From NCBI RefSeq assembly GCF_001648475.1, contig NZ_LXSQ01000014.1, positions 62,001 to 126,000 of the forward strand: 64,000 nucleotides of DNA. Reading direction: 5' to 3'. The stretch comes from Eikenella halliae (GTDB lineage Bacteria > Pseudomonadota > Gammaproteobacteria > Burkholderiales > Neisseriaceae). Under the pieces are notes generated by a model. It was not told the DNA's origin. It was given only the letters and a program-made list of their open reading frames with translations, and made no database searches. Shown here in pieces: positions 8,969 to 18,090 of the stretch (position 1 is the stretch's first letter; each line of letters opens with the position of its first letter). The position numbers and the translations under genes are program-made.

Positions 8969-10276
8969 ATGGAACACTCCACGTCAGAATCCTCCTTGCC
9001 GTCTGATATCGAACGTTTGTTACAAGACAAAGGTAAATCTTATGATTTAGGAGTGGCTGCCCGCTTTATTTCTACTTCGATGGGGGATGAGGCGGCAGTG
9101 GCTTTTTTGAATTGGGTCTTTCCATACGCTGCTTCTATCAAAGCTTCCGATATCCATTTCCGTGACCAAAAAAATGGCTGTCAGGTCAGGTTGCGCAACC
9201 GCAAAATGCAGATGGAAGACAGTTGGCTGTTCAGCCGAATGGCGGCACAAACCATCGATGAAAAAATCCGTGCCAAGTGCAACATCAGCAGTAGCGACCG
9301 CGAATCGCCGCAGGACGGTTCGTTTTGGCTATTGGATCAGGAACGCGACAGCATGGTCGATGTCCGGGTCAGCATCCTGCCGACCCGTTACGGACAGAGC
9401 ATAGTATGCCGCATCCTGAACCAAGAAAACGCCGGATTTGGGTTGGACGCGGTGTATATGCCCGATTATGTGCGTTACGCCCTGGAACAAGCCTTGGCCA
9501 ACGACGAAGGCATGATTCTAGTCTGCGGTCCGACCGGATCGGGCAAGTCGTTTACCCTGAATGCCTGCCTCAACCACATCAACCGGAAAGGCATCCACCT
9601 GTGCACGGCGGAAGATCCGGTCGAGTATCCGGTGGAAGGGGCGAACCAGGTCAGCATCCATCCGGTACACCGTCCGTTTGCGCGCGTGCTGCGCAGCTTC
9701 CTGCGCCACGACCCCGATGTGATCCTGGTCGGAGAAATCCGCGATTTGGAAACGGCGCAAACCGCTGTGACCGCCGCCAATACCGGTCACCTGATTTTAT
9801 CCACTCTGCACGCCAACAATGCCGCGCTTGCCTTATCCCGGCTGGTGGGCTTGGGTGTGGAGGCATACCTGTTGGCCGACGTGATGCTGGCCTTTTTCTC
9901 TCAGCGGTTGATGAACCGTTTGTGTCCACATTGCCGGATAGAGGTTATGTCTAGCACTCATCAGAATTTGCCTACCCGCTTCCCGGCAGAAAAATATTTC
10001 CGCCGCAACAGCGCAGGCTGCGACGAATGCAACCACGAAGGTAGCATCTCCCGCATCCCGGTGATGGAGTTTGCCCTGAACGCACCCGATGTCCGGCTGG
10101 CCTTGATTAACGGCGACAGCCGAGCCATGGAAGCGGCATTGTTGCGGCAGCCTTCCTACCGGACATTGAGCGAAGCCGCGCTGGAGATGTCGGCGGCCGG
10201 CTTGGTAGATTTCGACGAGGCCTGCCATATCGGCAGCCTGGCCATCGACCGCTTGAGTTCCACGGGAGCCGAATAA
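8969..10276 (+). CDS. GspE/PilB-type secretion ATPase (PilQ-like)
   Basis: A hexameric traffic ATPase of the type II secretion/type IV pilus family. Visible motifs are GPTGSGKS (Walker A), DPDVILVGEIRD (Walker B with Asp box), TGHLILSTLHANNA (His box) and paired cysteines RLCPHC and CDEC forming the family's zinc site. The start at 8969 (MEHSTSESSLPSDIERLL) is preferred because TAGGCAG precedes it; in-frame ATGs exist upstream at 8780 and 8933. No other type II or pilus genes are nearby, and F-type systems normally use only TraC and TraD. It overlaps the next gene by one base and opens the plus-strand tra operon. Confidence 0.8.
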   Translation: MEHSTSESSLPSDIERLLQDKGKSYDLGVAARFISTSMGDEAAVAFLNWVFPYAASIKASDIHFRDQKNGCQVRLRNRKMQMEDSWLFSRMAAQTIDEKIRAKCNISSSDRESPQDGSFWLLDQERDSMVDVRVSILPTRYGQSIVCRILNQENAGFGLDAVYMPDYVRYALEQALANDEGMILVCGPTGSGKSFTLNACLNHINRKGIHLCTAEDPVEYPVEGANQVSIHPVHRPFARVLRSFLRHDPDVILVGEIRDLETAQTAVTAANTGHLILSTLHANNAALALSRLVGLGVEAYLLADVMLAFFSQRLMNRLCPHCRIEVMSSTHQNLPTRFPAEKYFRRNSAGCDECNHEGSISRIPVMEFALNAPDVRLALINGDSRAMEAALLRQPSYRTLSEAALEMSAAGLVDFDEACHIGSLAIDRLSSTGAE

Positions 10277-10944
10277 TGCAGAACTTTGACCGCCGCCGTT
10301 TCCTACTGGCCTGTGCGGCTGCAGGTTTATCCCTTCGTGCAGCGGCAGACATACAGGATTTCAGCCTGCCTGGGCAGGATCGGCAGCAAAATAATCTTGC
10401 CGACACGGTTAAACCATACCTTTCTGTTGGTCCGTATCGTGAAGACCTGAACCGTGTTTATATGTTCCTAAGCTACGAGTGCCCGTATTGCGAGCAGACG
10501 TGGTATGGCATGGGCGAATGGGGGCGCACGCTACCTGACCCGTTCCGCTTTGTTTATGTCCCCATTTACACCGGCAACAAACGTCTCGATGCCGCCGCCA
10601 CAGGGTTTTATATCGTACGTGACCTAGCTCCAACTAGGATTGCCGACTATCAACGCCTAACTTTTGAGGCCGCCCGGACGGCAAAGAATGAACGGGATTT
10701 TGTAGCCGTGCTTTACCGCATGGGATTCAGTCGCGAGGCAATCAATACCTCTGTCAGGAAACGGCTGACGCAGGAACGTATGGCACGGGCTATGATGCTG
10801 GTACGCCGCTACCGAGTAACGGCTACACCGTTTTTTGCCGTCGGCGGACGCTATACCACCCATGCCGGCTTTACCGGCGGCAATTACCAGATGCTGACCC
10901 AACTGCTCAACGGTTTGGTATCCAATGTCCTTCAAAACCGGTAA
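10276..10944 (+). CDS. DsbA-like thiol oxidoreductase with Tat-type signal
   Basis: A periplasmic disulfide enzyme of the thioredoxin fold. The catalytic CPYC lies in YECPYCEQTWYG near residue 70, and the cis-proline loop is TATPFFAVGGRY near residue 180. The N-terminus DRRRFLLACAAAGLSL carries twin arginines, so export by Tat is likely. F-type systems usually bring DsbC or TrbB to fold cysteine-rich TraU and TraH; this protein probably does the same job here. It starts at the stop of the ATPase gene. Confidence 0.75.
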   Translation: MQNFDRRRFLLACAAAGLSLRAAADIQDFSLPGQDRQQNNLADTVKPYLSVGPYREDLNRVYMFLSYECPYCEQTWYGMGEWGRTLPDPFRFVYVPIYTGNKRLDAAATGFYIVRDLAPTRIADYQRLTFEAARTAKNERDFVAVLYRMGFSREAINTSVRKRLTQERMARAMMLVRRYRVTATPFFAVGGRYTTHAGFTGGNYQMLTQLLNGLVSNVLQNR

Positions 10945-11329
10945 ACCGGCAGCAGCCATGTGCCTGTACGCACTGCTGTTGTTGAACATGCCCCTGCCGC
11001 CGAAATGCTCGATACCAAACAATACCGAAACGATGCGTTATACCGGCAAAGAAATCCGGCAACCGACTATGGCTACGTTACAGTTTGCCGTTTCTGCCGG
11101 ATGGCAGCCTGCCTGTTTTGGTCGGCTTGAAACAGCATCTGGTTTTGGTTGGACGCACAGTACGGCAGCAACCTTACAGGCGCATGCTTACCGTATTTTT
11201 GACAGGCAACGTTTTGCTGTCGGTACGCTGTTGCTGATCGGCGGTACGCTGCCACTACTGTTGCGTCTGTTCCGACATTACTGCAACCGCCGGCGCGGCA
11301 TTGCTGGCACCAAACAGGATGGCGCATGA
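10925..11329 (+). CDS. Hypothetical protein with C-terminal membrane segment
   Basis: This frame of 134 residues overlaps the end of the DsbA-like gene by 20 bases and the start of the lipoprotein gene by 4 (ATGA), which is typical of an operon member. It has a hydrophobic N-terminus (MCLYALLLLNMPLPP), a central region of about 65 residues, and a hydrophobic segment followed by basic residues (FRHYCNRRR) near the end. No family is recognised. The function may be in mating-pair assembly, by position only. Confidence 0.5.
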   Translation: MSFKTGKPAAAMCLYALLLLNMPLPPKCSIPNNTETMRYTGKEIRQPTMATLQFAVSAGWQPACFGRLETASGFGWTHSTAATLQAHAYRIFDRQRFAVGTLLLIGGTLPLLLRLFRHYCNRRRGIAGTKQDGA

Positions 11330-11847
11330 AAAAGACAAGTTTATCTGTATTGCTTTCAGGTAGCCTACTGGCTGCCTGTACCTCTCAGCAGGAACCACCC
11401 GAACCGCCGTTGGCGCAGCGAACCGAATTAGTCGTGTTGCGAAAAAGTACTTACAGTGATGCTGCTTGGATTGATGAGGAAGAAGGAACGTATATCTGGC
11501 TGCCTCAGGCTGTCAGCCCCTTTGGTATAAATCTGAGCTTTAACGATGCTGACGGGCAGCACAAACTGTTGCACACAGTGTACTTTAAAACTGACTCAGC
11601 CGCATTGAGTGTTTCGGAGAAGCGACGGTTGTCACAGCTGGTACCGGTGTTACGTACACAGGGCATAACCTTGTCAGGGTATGCCGATCCACGTGCCAGC
11701 ACGGCCTACAACAACCGGCTGGCCAAACGCCGCATAGACAGTGTGGCGGCCTATTTAGGGCAGTTGGGTGTCACAGTCAATCGGGAGTGCATATTTGGTG
11801 AAACCCGCCTGCCAAATAGCGAATTATGCGAATGGAGGACTGAATGA
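11326..11847 (+). CDS. OmpA-like lipoprotein
   Basis: The signal ends in a lipobox (SLLAAC), followed by a mature part of about 155 residues. The C-terminal half, with VYFKTDSAALSVSEK, LSGYADPRAS and YNNRLAKRRIDSVAAYL, is an OmpA-type peptidoglycan-binding domain. The Asp of DPRAS and the conserved Arg of LAKRR are present. It probably anchors the outer-membrane part of the channel to the cell wall. It lies between the Dsb-like gene and traL, overlapping both neighbours by 4 bases. An uptake word (complement strand) lies in the signal peptide region near 11348. Confidence 0.75.
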   Translation: MKKTSLSVLLSGSLLAACTSQQEPPEPPLAQRTELVVLRKSTYSDAAWIDEEEGTYIWLPQAVSPFGINLSFNDADGQHKLLHTVYFKTDSAALSVSEKRRLSQLVPVLRTQGITLSGYADPRASTAYNNRLAKRRIDSVAAYLGQLGVTVNRECIFGETRLPNSELCEWRTE

Positions 11848-12149
11848 GCAAAGCGGTAATTTTTCCTGAATATGTTGATACGTTGCCCCAATTCCTATTT
11901 TTGGAATCGGACGATATTGCCATCTTTATTTTCGGCATGATTATTGGGGTTATCCTGCAATATGCTTCCCGCAGCCCGGTCGGCATGATGGCCGGTATCG
12001 TATTAGGGGTATGGTTGTCTTATCAGTATGTCAAATTTAAACGCAATACCTTGCCGGGTACGCTGGTACACATGATATATGCGCTGACCGGTCTGTTTTC
12101 GCTCAATGACCGTTATCCGAACGGTTTAACCAAAAGGATAGATAACTGA
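11844..12149 (+). CDS. traL: TraL, F-type mating channel protein
   Basis: The 101-residue protein has the TraL layout: a short N-terminus with FPEYVDTLPQFLFLESDD, two membrane segments (about 27-42 and 45-62), and a C-terminal part with a small hydrophobic patch. TraL is the VirB3-like inner-membrane component of F-type systems. It is followed without a gap by traE, in the order L-E-K-B-V known from F and the gonococcal island. It overlaps the upstream lipoprotein gene by 4 bases. Confidence 0.85.
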   Translation: MSKAVIFPEYVDTLPQFLFLESDDIAIFIFGMIIGVILQYASRSPVGMMAGIVLGVWLSYQYVKFKRNTLPGTLVHMIYALTGLFSLNDRYPNGLTKRIDN

Positions 12150-13033
12150 TGCAGTGGCCGACATTTAAAACCAAACTGCGTAAGGCTTTGGAAAGCAATA
12201 CCATTCTAGGCCTTGTATGCTTAGGTCTGCTGTTTATAGCGGTATTGCAGCAGATTAAAATTAACAGCCAACACGAGCGTATCACCCTAAAGCCGCCGAG
12301 TAGCTTGTCTGAAGAAGTTATCATTGGCTGGGATCACGCTTCGCAGGAGTACCTCAATTCATTTGCCCTCTATATTGTCGGCTCCATGTCTTCCGCCACC
12401 CCAAATACGGTTGATTACACCGCCAAAGTAATGGAGCCCCTGTTCGACCCACAGCTTTGGCAGGTAATCAAGCCGCAGTTGTTGGCAGTCAAAAACAATC
12501 CCAACTATATCGGCATTAACCCGGTCAGCAACTTCACACCGACGGCCAATCTAATTTACGAACCCAAGACGGGAAAGATTTTTATTCCCGGCAAGATTGT
12601 TTCTTCGGCATACAGCAAGGGCGCCATGACCCAATTAGGTGCGGTGGACGTGACTTACGAAGTTGTTATGCACATGGTAAACGGCACCCCGAGGGTTAAG
12701 TCTTGGTATGTCTATCCCGGCGAACCGCACACGCTCAAATGGGCCGACCGCTATCCCGACAAAGCCGAACAGGAGGCCAAAGACCGACAGGCGCAAATAC
12801 AAATATTGCCCACCGTTCCGGAAAGCGAAATCAGCTTCCCACAAGATGCGCAGCCTGTACCGCAACCGAATACTGCTTCTGCAGCCGCCGTACCGGCTTC
12901 AGGCGTACCTGTCGCCACCGGGCAGGAAAAGATCCCGGGTGTCGTGATGCCGCCGTCAAACGAAACCGCTCCGCCTGCGGAAACCGAAACTGCACCGCCA
13001 CCGGCCGACCAAAGCCAGAGTGATTTGCTGTAA
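12149..13033 (+). CDS. traE: TraE, VirB5-position channel protein with long Pro-rich tail
   Basis: TraE is an inner-membrane-anchored channel component. A membrane segment (LGLVCLGLLFIAVLQQIKI) is followed by a domain of about 180 residues with KPPSSLSEEVIIGWDHAS and VDVTYEVVMHMVNGTPRVKSW, as in F-type TraE. The last 85 or so residues are Pro/Ala/Glu-rich and low in complexity. At 294 residues it is longer than F TraE (188) because of this tail. It follows traL at once and precedes traK by 3 bases. Confidence 0.85.
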   Translation: MQWPTFKTKLRKALESNTILGLVCLGLLFIAVLQQIKINSQHERITLKPPSSLSEEVIIGWDHASQEYLNSFALYIVGSMSSATPNTVDYTAKVMEPLFDPQLWQVIKPQLLAVKNNPNYIGINPVSNFTPTANLIYEPKTGKIFIPGKIVSSAYSKGAMTQLGAVDVTYEVVMHMVNGTPRVKSWYVYPGEPHTLKWADRYPDKAEQEAKDRQAQIQILPTVPESEISFPQDAQPVPQPNTASAAAVPASGVPVATGQEKIPGVVMPPSNETAPPAETETAPPPADQSQSDLL

Positions 13034-13036
13034 AGG

Positions 13037-13861
13037 ATGAAACCGAACATGAACAAAACAGCGTTAACCTCTTTATCTCTGCTGTTGGTTACGATGATGT
13101 GGCCGGCAGCAGCTGAAAATATCCCAGACAGGAGTGATTATCCTCGTCGGCGCGTAGTACAGGTCACCACCCCCATCGGGTTGGAACGGATCAACAGCAA
13201 TATCCAGGAGGGTCGGATACGCGGCGTGCAAACCGTTGTGTCCTCCTACGGCGAAAACCATCGGATTCGGGTTTCCCGCCACCATCCCAACATCATTAAC
13301 ACTCCGTTTACCCGGGCTCACGCGGTCGGGTTAAAGGCCAACTACGACCTAGGTTCAAACGGTTCCGCCCTATTAGTTACCCCGAAAACCAACAAACCGT
13401 TTTTTGTGTCTATTACCGATGCGGATAACCCTACCGGCATCCCCATCTCGCTGACGCTGGTTCCATCTGCAAGTTTAGATTCGCAGACCATTACCGTATC
13501 GCTTGGCGGCAGACAGGGGACGGCAGCAAGCGACACTGGCGGCGGTTTCTCGCAACAATTGGCGGCAGTTATACGGGATATCGTCATGTTGAAAATCCCG
13601 GCTGGGTACAGTGTACGGCCACTACAGAATACCTTTGCCATGGGCAACGGTATGCAAGTGATCCCGGTTGAACGCTATAGCGGCAACGAGTTCGATATTT
13701 ACCGTTACCGTCTGAAAAACAACAGCCGGCAACGGCAAATCCTTTCCGAAGAGATGTTCGGTGCTAACCCGCGTGTGGTAGCTGTAGCCTTCTATCCGAA
13801 AATCCAAGTCAGTCCTGGGGAAAGTACCGATGTGCTGATTATGGTCGGACGGGAGCAGTGA
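13037..13861 (+). CDS. traK: TraK, secretin-like outer-membrane complex protein
   Basis: A signal peptide (LSLLLVTMMWPAAA) leads to a periplasmic protein of about 250 residues. TraK is the VirB9-like part of the F-type core complex. The family pattern of beta-rich N- and C-terminal halves is visible, ending KIQVSPGESTDVLIMVG. The second ATG at 13049 has a better spaced AAGGA than the first at 13037, so either start is possible. It is tightly packed with traE and traB. Confidence 0.85.
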   Translation: MKPNMNKTALTSLSLLLVTMMWPAAAENIPDRSDYPRRRVVQVTTPIGLERINSNIQEGRIRGVQTVVSSYGENHRIRVSRHHPNIINTPFTRAHAVGLKANYDLGSNGSALLVTPKTNKPFFVSITDADNPTGIPISLTLVPSASLDSQTITVSLGGRQGTAASDTGGGFSQQLAAVIRDIVMLKIPAGYSVRPLQNTFAMGNGMQVIPVERYSGNEFDIYRYRLKNNSRQRQILSEEMFGANPRVVAVAFYPKIQVSPGESTDVLIMVGREQ

Positions 13862-13862
13862 A

Positions 13863-15134
13863 ATGGGCATCCGTGAAAACTGGAATCAGAAAACCGGTAA
13901 ACAGAAACGCAATACCGTACTGATTGGCGTGGGCGGTGGGCTCATCATGTTGGTTATTGCAGCCATGATTACCGATAGCATCAGGGGTACCAAGTTCGGA
14001 CGTACCAAAACCGAGGTTACTCAGGTGGTAACTCCAAACCAGCGTAACCTGACGGTAGAAAGTCTGGCTGCTGAAGTTTACGCATTGCGCCAGCAGATGC
14101 AGCAACAACAAGCTAATCAGGCTGCCAACCAGACTGGCCTAACTGCTGATCAAGTGCGACAAATCATTGCGGAGCATGATGCCTCCCGAATAGGTTCGGG
14201 CACCGGGGCTTTGTCTGCATCAGAACCAGGGTTCACTCCTCCGGGAACCTTGCCGGGTGACAGCGGTGCACCTCCGTTGGGAGGCGGAGGCAATTTTGGT
14301 AGCAGCAACAACACTTCTGCAGAAGAGGTCGACAGTAACCCCTACCAGTCACATACCAGCAATAGTGGTAATACCCCCTCAATCCGTGCCGCTTCCGAAG
14401 CCGCTCCAGCCGACGGTAAGCCAATTGGTGCCGATCGCGTCACCAACAATCGGAAAAGTGGTGCTCACGACACCAAAACCTACCTGCCGGCAGGCTCGCA
14501 ATTGTCGATTATCTCGGTCTCCGGCATCAATGCACCTACTGGAGAAGCAGCCGGTGGTGGTGCTGAAAACGCCATGCCTATCCTACTGCGTGTTAAAGGA
14601 TTGGCAACGATGGCCAATGGTTTCCGTTCTGACTTATCAGACTGCGTCATCATTGCCAACGCCTATGGGCAGCTAGCCGATGAACGTGCCTATGTACGTA
14701 CAAAGTCGATTACTTGTATCCGCTCTGATGGCGTGGCGGTCGAGGCAACGATGAAGGGAACGGTCATTGGTGAGGATGGCAAACCCGGTTGGCGTGGTCG
14801 CTTAGTATCGCGCGACGGCAGAGCCATTTCACAAATGATTAAAATCGGTATGCTCAACACCTTCGGGCAAGGATCAGTGGCACTGGCTGGCACGACCCGT
14901 ATCGGTCATCGGGACGGTGGAGGAAACAGCATCAACATCGGTACCGGCACGCCTGGCCAGGTAGCCTTGAACAGTGCTGCCCACGGCATCAACGATATTT
15001 TCGGGCGGGTAGCCAGTATTTATGAAAAATATGCCCAGCAATCTTTCCCGGTAGTGGAAATCCAGCCAATGCGTACCGGCGACATTCTGTTGCAGGAGGG
15101 CATTTCATTGGAATATGTAAAGGATAGAAGATGA
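13863..15134 (+). CDS. traB: TraB, VirB10-like core protein
   Basis: TraB spans both membranes and links the inner and outer parts of the channel. One membrane segment (TVLIGVGGGLIMLVIAAMI) is followed by a Gln-rich coiled-coil-like stretch (residues 60-90), a Gly/Ser/Pro-rich linker and the TrbI/VirB10 domain from about residue 190 (TYLPAGSQLSIISVSGINAPTG; DCVIIANAYG). The length of 423 is near the F protein (475). It overlaps traV by 4 bases (ATGA). Confidence 0.9.
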   Translation: MGIRENWNQKTGKQKRNTVLIGVGGGLIMLVIAAMITDSIRGTKFGRTKTEVTQVVTPNQRNLTVESLAAEVYALRQQMQQQQANQAANQTGLTADQVRQIIAEHDASRIGSGTGALSASEPGFTPPGTLPGDSGAPPLGGGGNFGSSNNTSAEEVDSNPYQSHTSNSGNTPSIRAASEAAPADGKPIGADRVTNNRKSGAHDTKTYLPAGSQLSIISVSGINAPTGEAAGGGAENAMPILLRVKGLATMANGFRSDLSDCVIIANAYGQLADERAYVRTKSITCIRSDGVAVEATMKGTVIGEDGKPGWRGRLVSRDGRAISQMIKIGMLNTFGQGSVALAGTTRIGHRDGGGNSINIGTGTPGQVALNSAAHGINDIFGRVASIYEKYAQQSFPVVEIQPMRTGDILLQEGISLEYVKDRR

Positions 15135-15742
15135 GATCGACAACCCGTTTGTTACCACTCCTGTTGTTGCTGGGCGGCTGTTCCTCCATGATGAATACCG
15201 GTTCTACCGAATTATCCTGCGGAACGGCTAATAGGGGGCGCTGCATGAGCATGAGCCAAGCCTGGGAAGCCAGTAGCGATTATCGGCCACAGGATCATGC
15301 TGCACCATCTGGCAGCAAAAGCGGCGGGATTACCCCATTTTTACCCGATCCCGTACCTAATATGGCAGCTATCGATGAGCCAAAGCCGCTACTGATGCCA
15401 GCCCAAGTGCTCCGAGTGTGGGTTAATGCCTATGAGGACAGTAACGGCAATTTGGTTTACCCAACCCGGGTGTTCTCTGAAGTCACCCCGCGTCGCTGGA
15501 ATGTTGGTTATTCCGCTGCACAGATGATTCAGTCGTCTCGTACTGTTACTCCGTTGGTTGCTGCCAACCCGGTCACTGCGCCGACGGAGGAGGCAACACC
15601 TGCTACTGCAACCGGAGTGGAAGGCAGCGATGCGCGAGCAACCGCAGCGGAAGGAGAAGGGGCAGAACCTGTTACCGCTCCCGCTCCGACTACCCAGCCG
15701 GATACGCTTCCACCTGGCACTCTACCACCCCCTTTGCAATAA
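15131..15742 (+). CDS. traV: TraV outer-membrane lipoprotein
   Basis: The signal peptide with lipobox LLGGCSSM marks a lipoprotein. TraV is the VirB7-like component that anchors TraK and TraB at the outer membrane. The mature part has CGTANRGRCMSM, a cysteine pair typical of TraV, then VLRVWVNAYEDSNGNLVYP. The C-terminal 65 residues are Ala/Thr/Pro-rich. It follows traB with a 4-base overlap and precedes the pilin gene. Confidence 0.85.
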   Translation: MRSTTRLLPLLLLLGGCSSMMNTGSTELSCGTANRGRCMSMSQAWEASSDYRPQDHAAPSGSKSGGITPFLPDPVPNMAAIDEPKPLLMPAQVLRVWVNAYEDSNGNLVYPTRVFSEVTPRRWNVGYSAAQMIQSSRTVTPLVAANPVTAPTEEATPATATGVEGSDARATAAEGEGAEPVTAPAPTTQPDTLPPGTLPPPLQ

Positions 15743-15790
15743 CTCTTCCTCTCAGTGCAATTGAGGCCACACTTTCATAAAGGAAACATC

Positions 15791-16120
15791 ATGCAAAATC
15801 TCAAACTATTTCGCAATTTGTGCAACTTCGTTGGCCATTGGCAGAACAAAGCCCGGCAGGTATTTCTATTCTTGCTGACCGGTCTGATGGCCGCTCCAGC
15901 TTTTGCTGGTTCGGATACCACTTTTTCTACGATGGTCGATTGGGTAAATGACAAATTGACCGGTTCTATGGGTGCATTGATCGCCATCATCGCCTTAGTT
16001 ATCGCCATTATTTCATCCATGATGGGCAAATTCTCGGCCTTTTTGACGGTATTGGTTGTAGTGGTAGGCGCAACTTTGGGTGGTGCCATTGTTATCGGTT
16101 TCTTCACGGCAACCTTTTGA
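15791..16120 (+). CDS. traA: TraA-like conjugative pilin precursor
   Basis: The start at 15791 has AAAGGA eight bases upstream. A long leader of about 39 residues ends in LMAAPAFA, a good signal-peptidase site, and leaves a mature pilin of about 70 residues with two hydrophobic helices (LIAIIALVIAIISSMM and FLTVLVVVVGATLGG) separated by the short basic loop GK. That is the two-helix plan of F-type pilins. It ends the L-E-K-B-V-A block. In F traA is at the front instead. Identification rests on topology and place more than on sequence. Confidence 0.8.
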   Translation: MQNLKLFRNLCNFVGHWQNKARQVFLFLLTGLMAAPAFAGSDTTFSTMVDWVNDKLTGSMGALIAIIALVIAIISSMMGKFSAFLTVLVVVVGATLGGAIVIGFFTATF

Positions 16121-16173
16121 TTCAGATGGATACAGTGTTCAGGTAGCCTAACCTGCATTGTGCAAACGGCATA

Positions 16174-18090
16174 ATGATGAAGCTGTTTTTGTGTGAAAAA
16201 CCTTCTCAGGCTAAAGACATCGGCAAAGTACTCGGTGTATTGGGCGGTCGGGATAACGGTTTCTTCCGCAAAGGGAACACGGCTGTTACCTGGTGTTTCG
16301 GCCACATGTTGGCCAATGCCATGCCTGCCGCCTATGGGGAGATTTATGCCGATTTCGGCAACACAGATGCTCTACCATTACTGCCTGACAAATGGCTGAT
16401 GGAGGTCTCCGATTCTGCAGCCAAACAATTTAAGGTCATTCGTACCCTACTGGCCGAAGCGGATGAAGTTGTTATTGCTACCGATGCTGATCGCGAAGGT
16501 GAGGTCATCGGGCGCGAGATTCTGGAGTATTGTGGCTATCGCGGTAAAGTGTCCCGCTTCTGGACCAGTGGGTTGGATGCGGCTTCGGTAAAAAAGGCAT
16601 TGGGCAAAATCATGCCCGGCGGCAAAACCGAAACCCTGTATCAGGCAGGCCTGGCACGCTCGCGTGCCGACTGGCTGGTGGGCATGAACCTCTCCCGCGC
16701 CTATACCGCTGCCTATGCCGAAGGCCGGGGCAAAGCACATACCTTGTCGGTCGGACGCATTCAAACGCCGACCTTAGCTTTAGTGGTACGCCGTGATGCG
16801 GCCATCGATACCTTCAAACCTTATCCCTACTACACCCTGCGTGCGGTTTTTCAGGTAGCCTCCGGCAGCTTTGAGGCGCTGTGGCAGATACCTGATGCCC
16901 TGAAAAACCAAGACGGCCTGTGTACCGACCAGCAGGCTGTGGACAAGTTGGCGGCCACACTGCCGGACAGCAGCGGCCGCATCGCCGCCGCCAAAACCGA
17001 ACGCAAACACAGCCCGCCACCACTGCCCTACAGCCTGTCTGCCCTGCAAAAGGCCGCCGGCAACCGTTTCGGTCTCAGCCCCGATAAGGTGTTGGACATC
17101 GCCCAGGCACTGTACGAAAAGCACAAAATCACTTCCTATCCGCGTTCTCCCTGCCGCTACCTGCCCAAATCGCAGCAGGCCGAAGTGCCGGCCGTATTTG
17201 CCGCCATGCTGTCATTGGATCCTTCTTTGGGCAATGTGCTGAAGCAGGCCGATCCGGCTCGGGCTTCTCGGGTCTGGAACGACGGCCAGGTCAACAAACA
17301 CTCGCACCATGCCATCATTCCGACCACCCAGGCCGGGATCGATTTATCTAAACTCAGCAAAGCGGAGCGCGATATCTACCTGATGATCCGCAACCGCTAT
17401 ATCGCCCAGTTCTATCCGGATTGCGAATACGACTCCAGCACGATAGAAGTCGAATGTTGCGGCCACCGCTTCCGTACCGTCGGCCGGCAACCGGTCAAAC
17501 CGGGCTGGAAAAGCCTGCTGGGGGAAGAGGCGGAAAACGAAGTGGCGGGAGGGGATGAAGAAGGAGACAGTGCTGCCCTGCCGCCGGTCGACGAAAACGA
17601 AGCCGTCCGCTGCCGTTCCGCCGATGCCGCCCACAAAAAGACCGTCCCGCCGCCACGCTTTACTGAACCCTCGCTGCTGGACGAAATGCAGACCTTGTCC
17701 GATTTTTTGAAAACGGTGGACAACGCACAAATCAAAAAAGTGCTGCGCGCCACGGAAGGATTGGGCACGGAAGCCACCCGGGCCAATATTTTGAAGCGGT
17801 TGTATGAAATGGGATATTTGGAGAAAAAGGGGCGCAAGGTTTCGGCCACTGACAAAGGGAAACGGCTGATTTCCCTCATACCCGAAGCATTGGCCGATCC
17901 GGTTACCACCGCCAAATGGGAACTGGCTCTCGGCGGCATTGAGTCCGGGAAGCTCGGTTTGGCGGAATTTATGCACCATCAGTCTGCCTGGATCAGCCGC
18001 CTAGTGGCTCAAGCCAAAGCCGATCTGGCAGATAAGAAGAAGGCTGCCCCGACCGGTATGCCGGCTACCGACAGGAAGAAACAACCATGA
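16174..18090 (+). CDS. topB: DNA topoisomerase III (TopB/TraE type)
   Basis: A type IA topoisomerase: MKLFLCEKPSQAKDIGKVLG opens the TOPRIM domain, ATDADREGEVIGREIL has the acidic TOPRIM motif, and the active-site tyrosine lies in HKITSYPRSPCRYLP near residue 325. At 638 residues it fits plasmid and ICE TopB proteins. It relaxes or decatenates DNA during transfer or replication of the element. ICEs of the SPI-7 class and the gonococcal island carry the same gene. Its stop overlaps the next start (ATGA). One uptake word lies near 16851. Confidence 0.93.
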   Translation: MMKLFLCEKPSQAKDIGKVLGVLGGRDNGFFRKGNTAVTWCFGHMLANAMPAAYGEIYADFGNTDALPLLPDKWLMEVSDSAAKQFKVIRTLLAEADEVVIATDADREGEVIGREILEYCGYRGKVSRFWTSGLDAASVKKALGKIMPGGKTETLYQAGLARSRADWLVGMNLSRAYTAAYAEGRGKAHTLSVGRIQTPTLALVVRRDAAIDTFKPYPYYTLRAVFQVASGSFEALWQIPDALKNQDGLCTDQQAVDKLAATLPDSSGRIAAAKTERKHSPPPLPYSLSALQKAAGNRFGLSPDKVLDIAQALYEKHKITSYPRSPCRYLPKSQQAEVPAVFAAMLSLDPSLGNVLKQADPARASRVWNDGQVNKHSHHAIIPTTQAGIDLSKLSKAERDIYLMIRNRYIAQFYPDCEYDSSTIEVECCGHRFRTVGRQPVKPGWKSLLGEEAENEVAGGDEEGDSAALPPVDENEAVRCRSADAAHKKTVPPPRFTEPSLLDEMQTLSDFLKTVDNAQIKKVLRATEGLGTEATRANILKRLYEMGYLEKKGRKVSATDKGKRLISLIPEALADPVTTAKWELALGGIESGKLGLAEFMHHQSAWISRLVAQAKADLADKKKAAPTGMPATDRKKQP

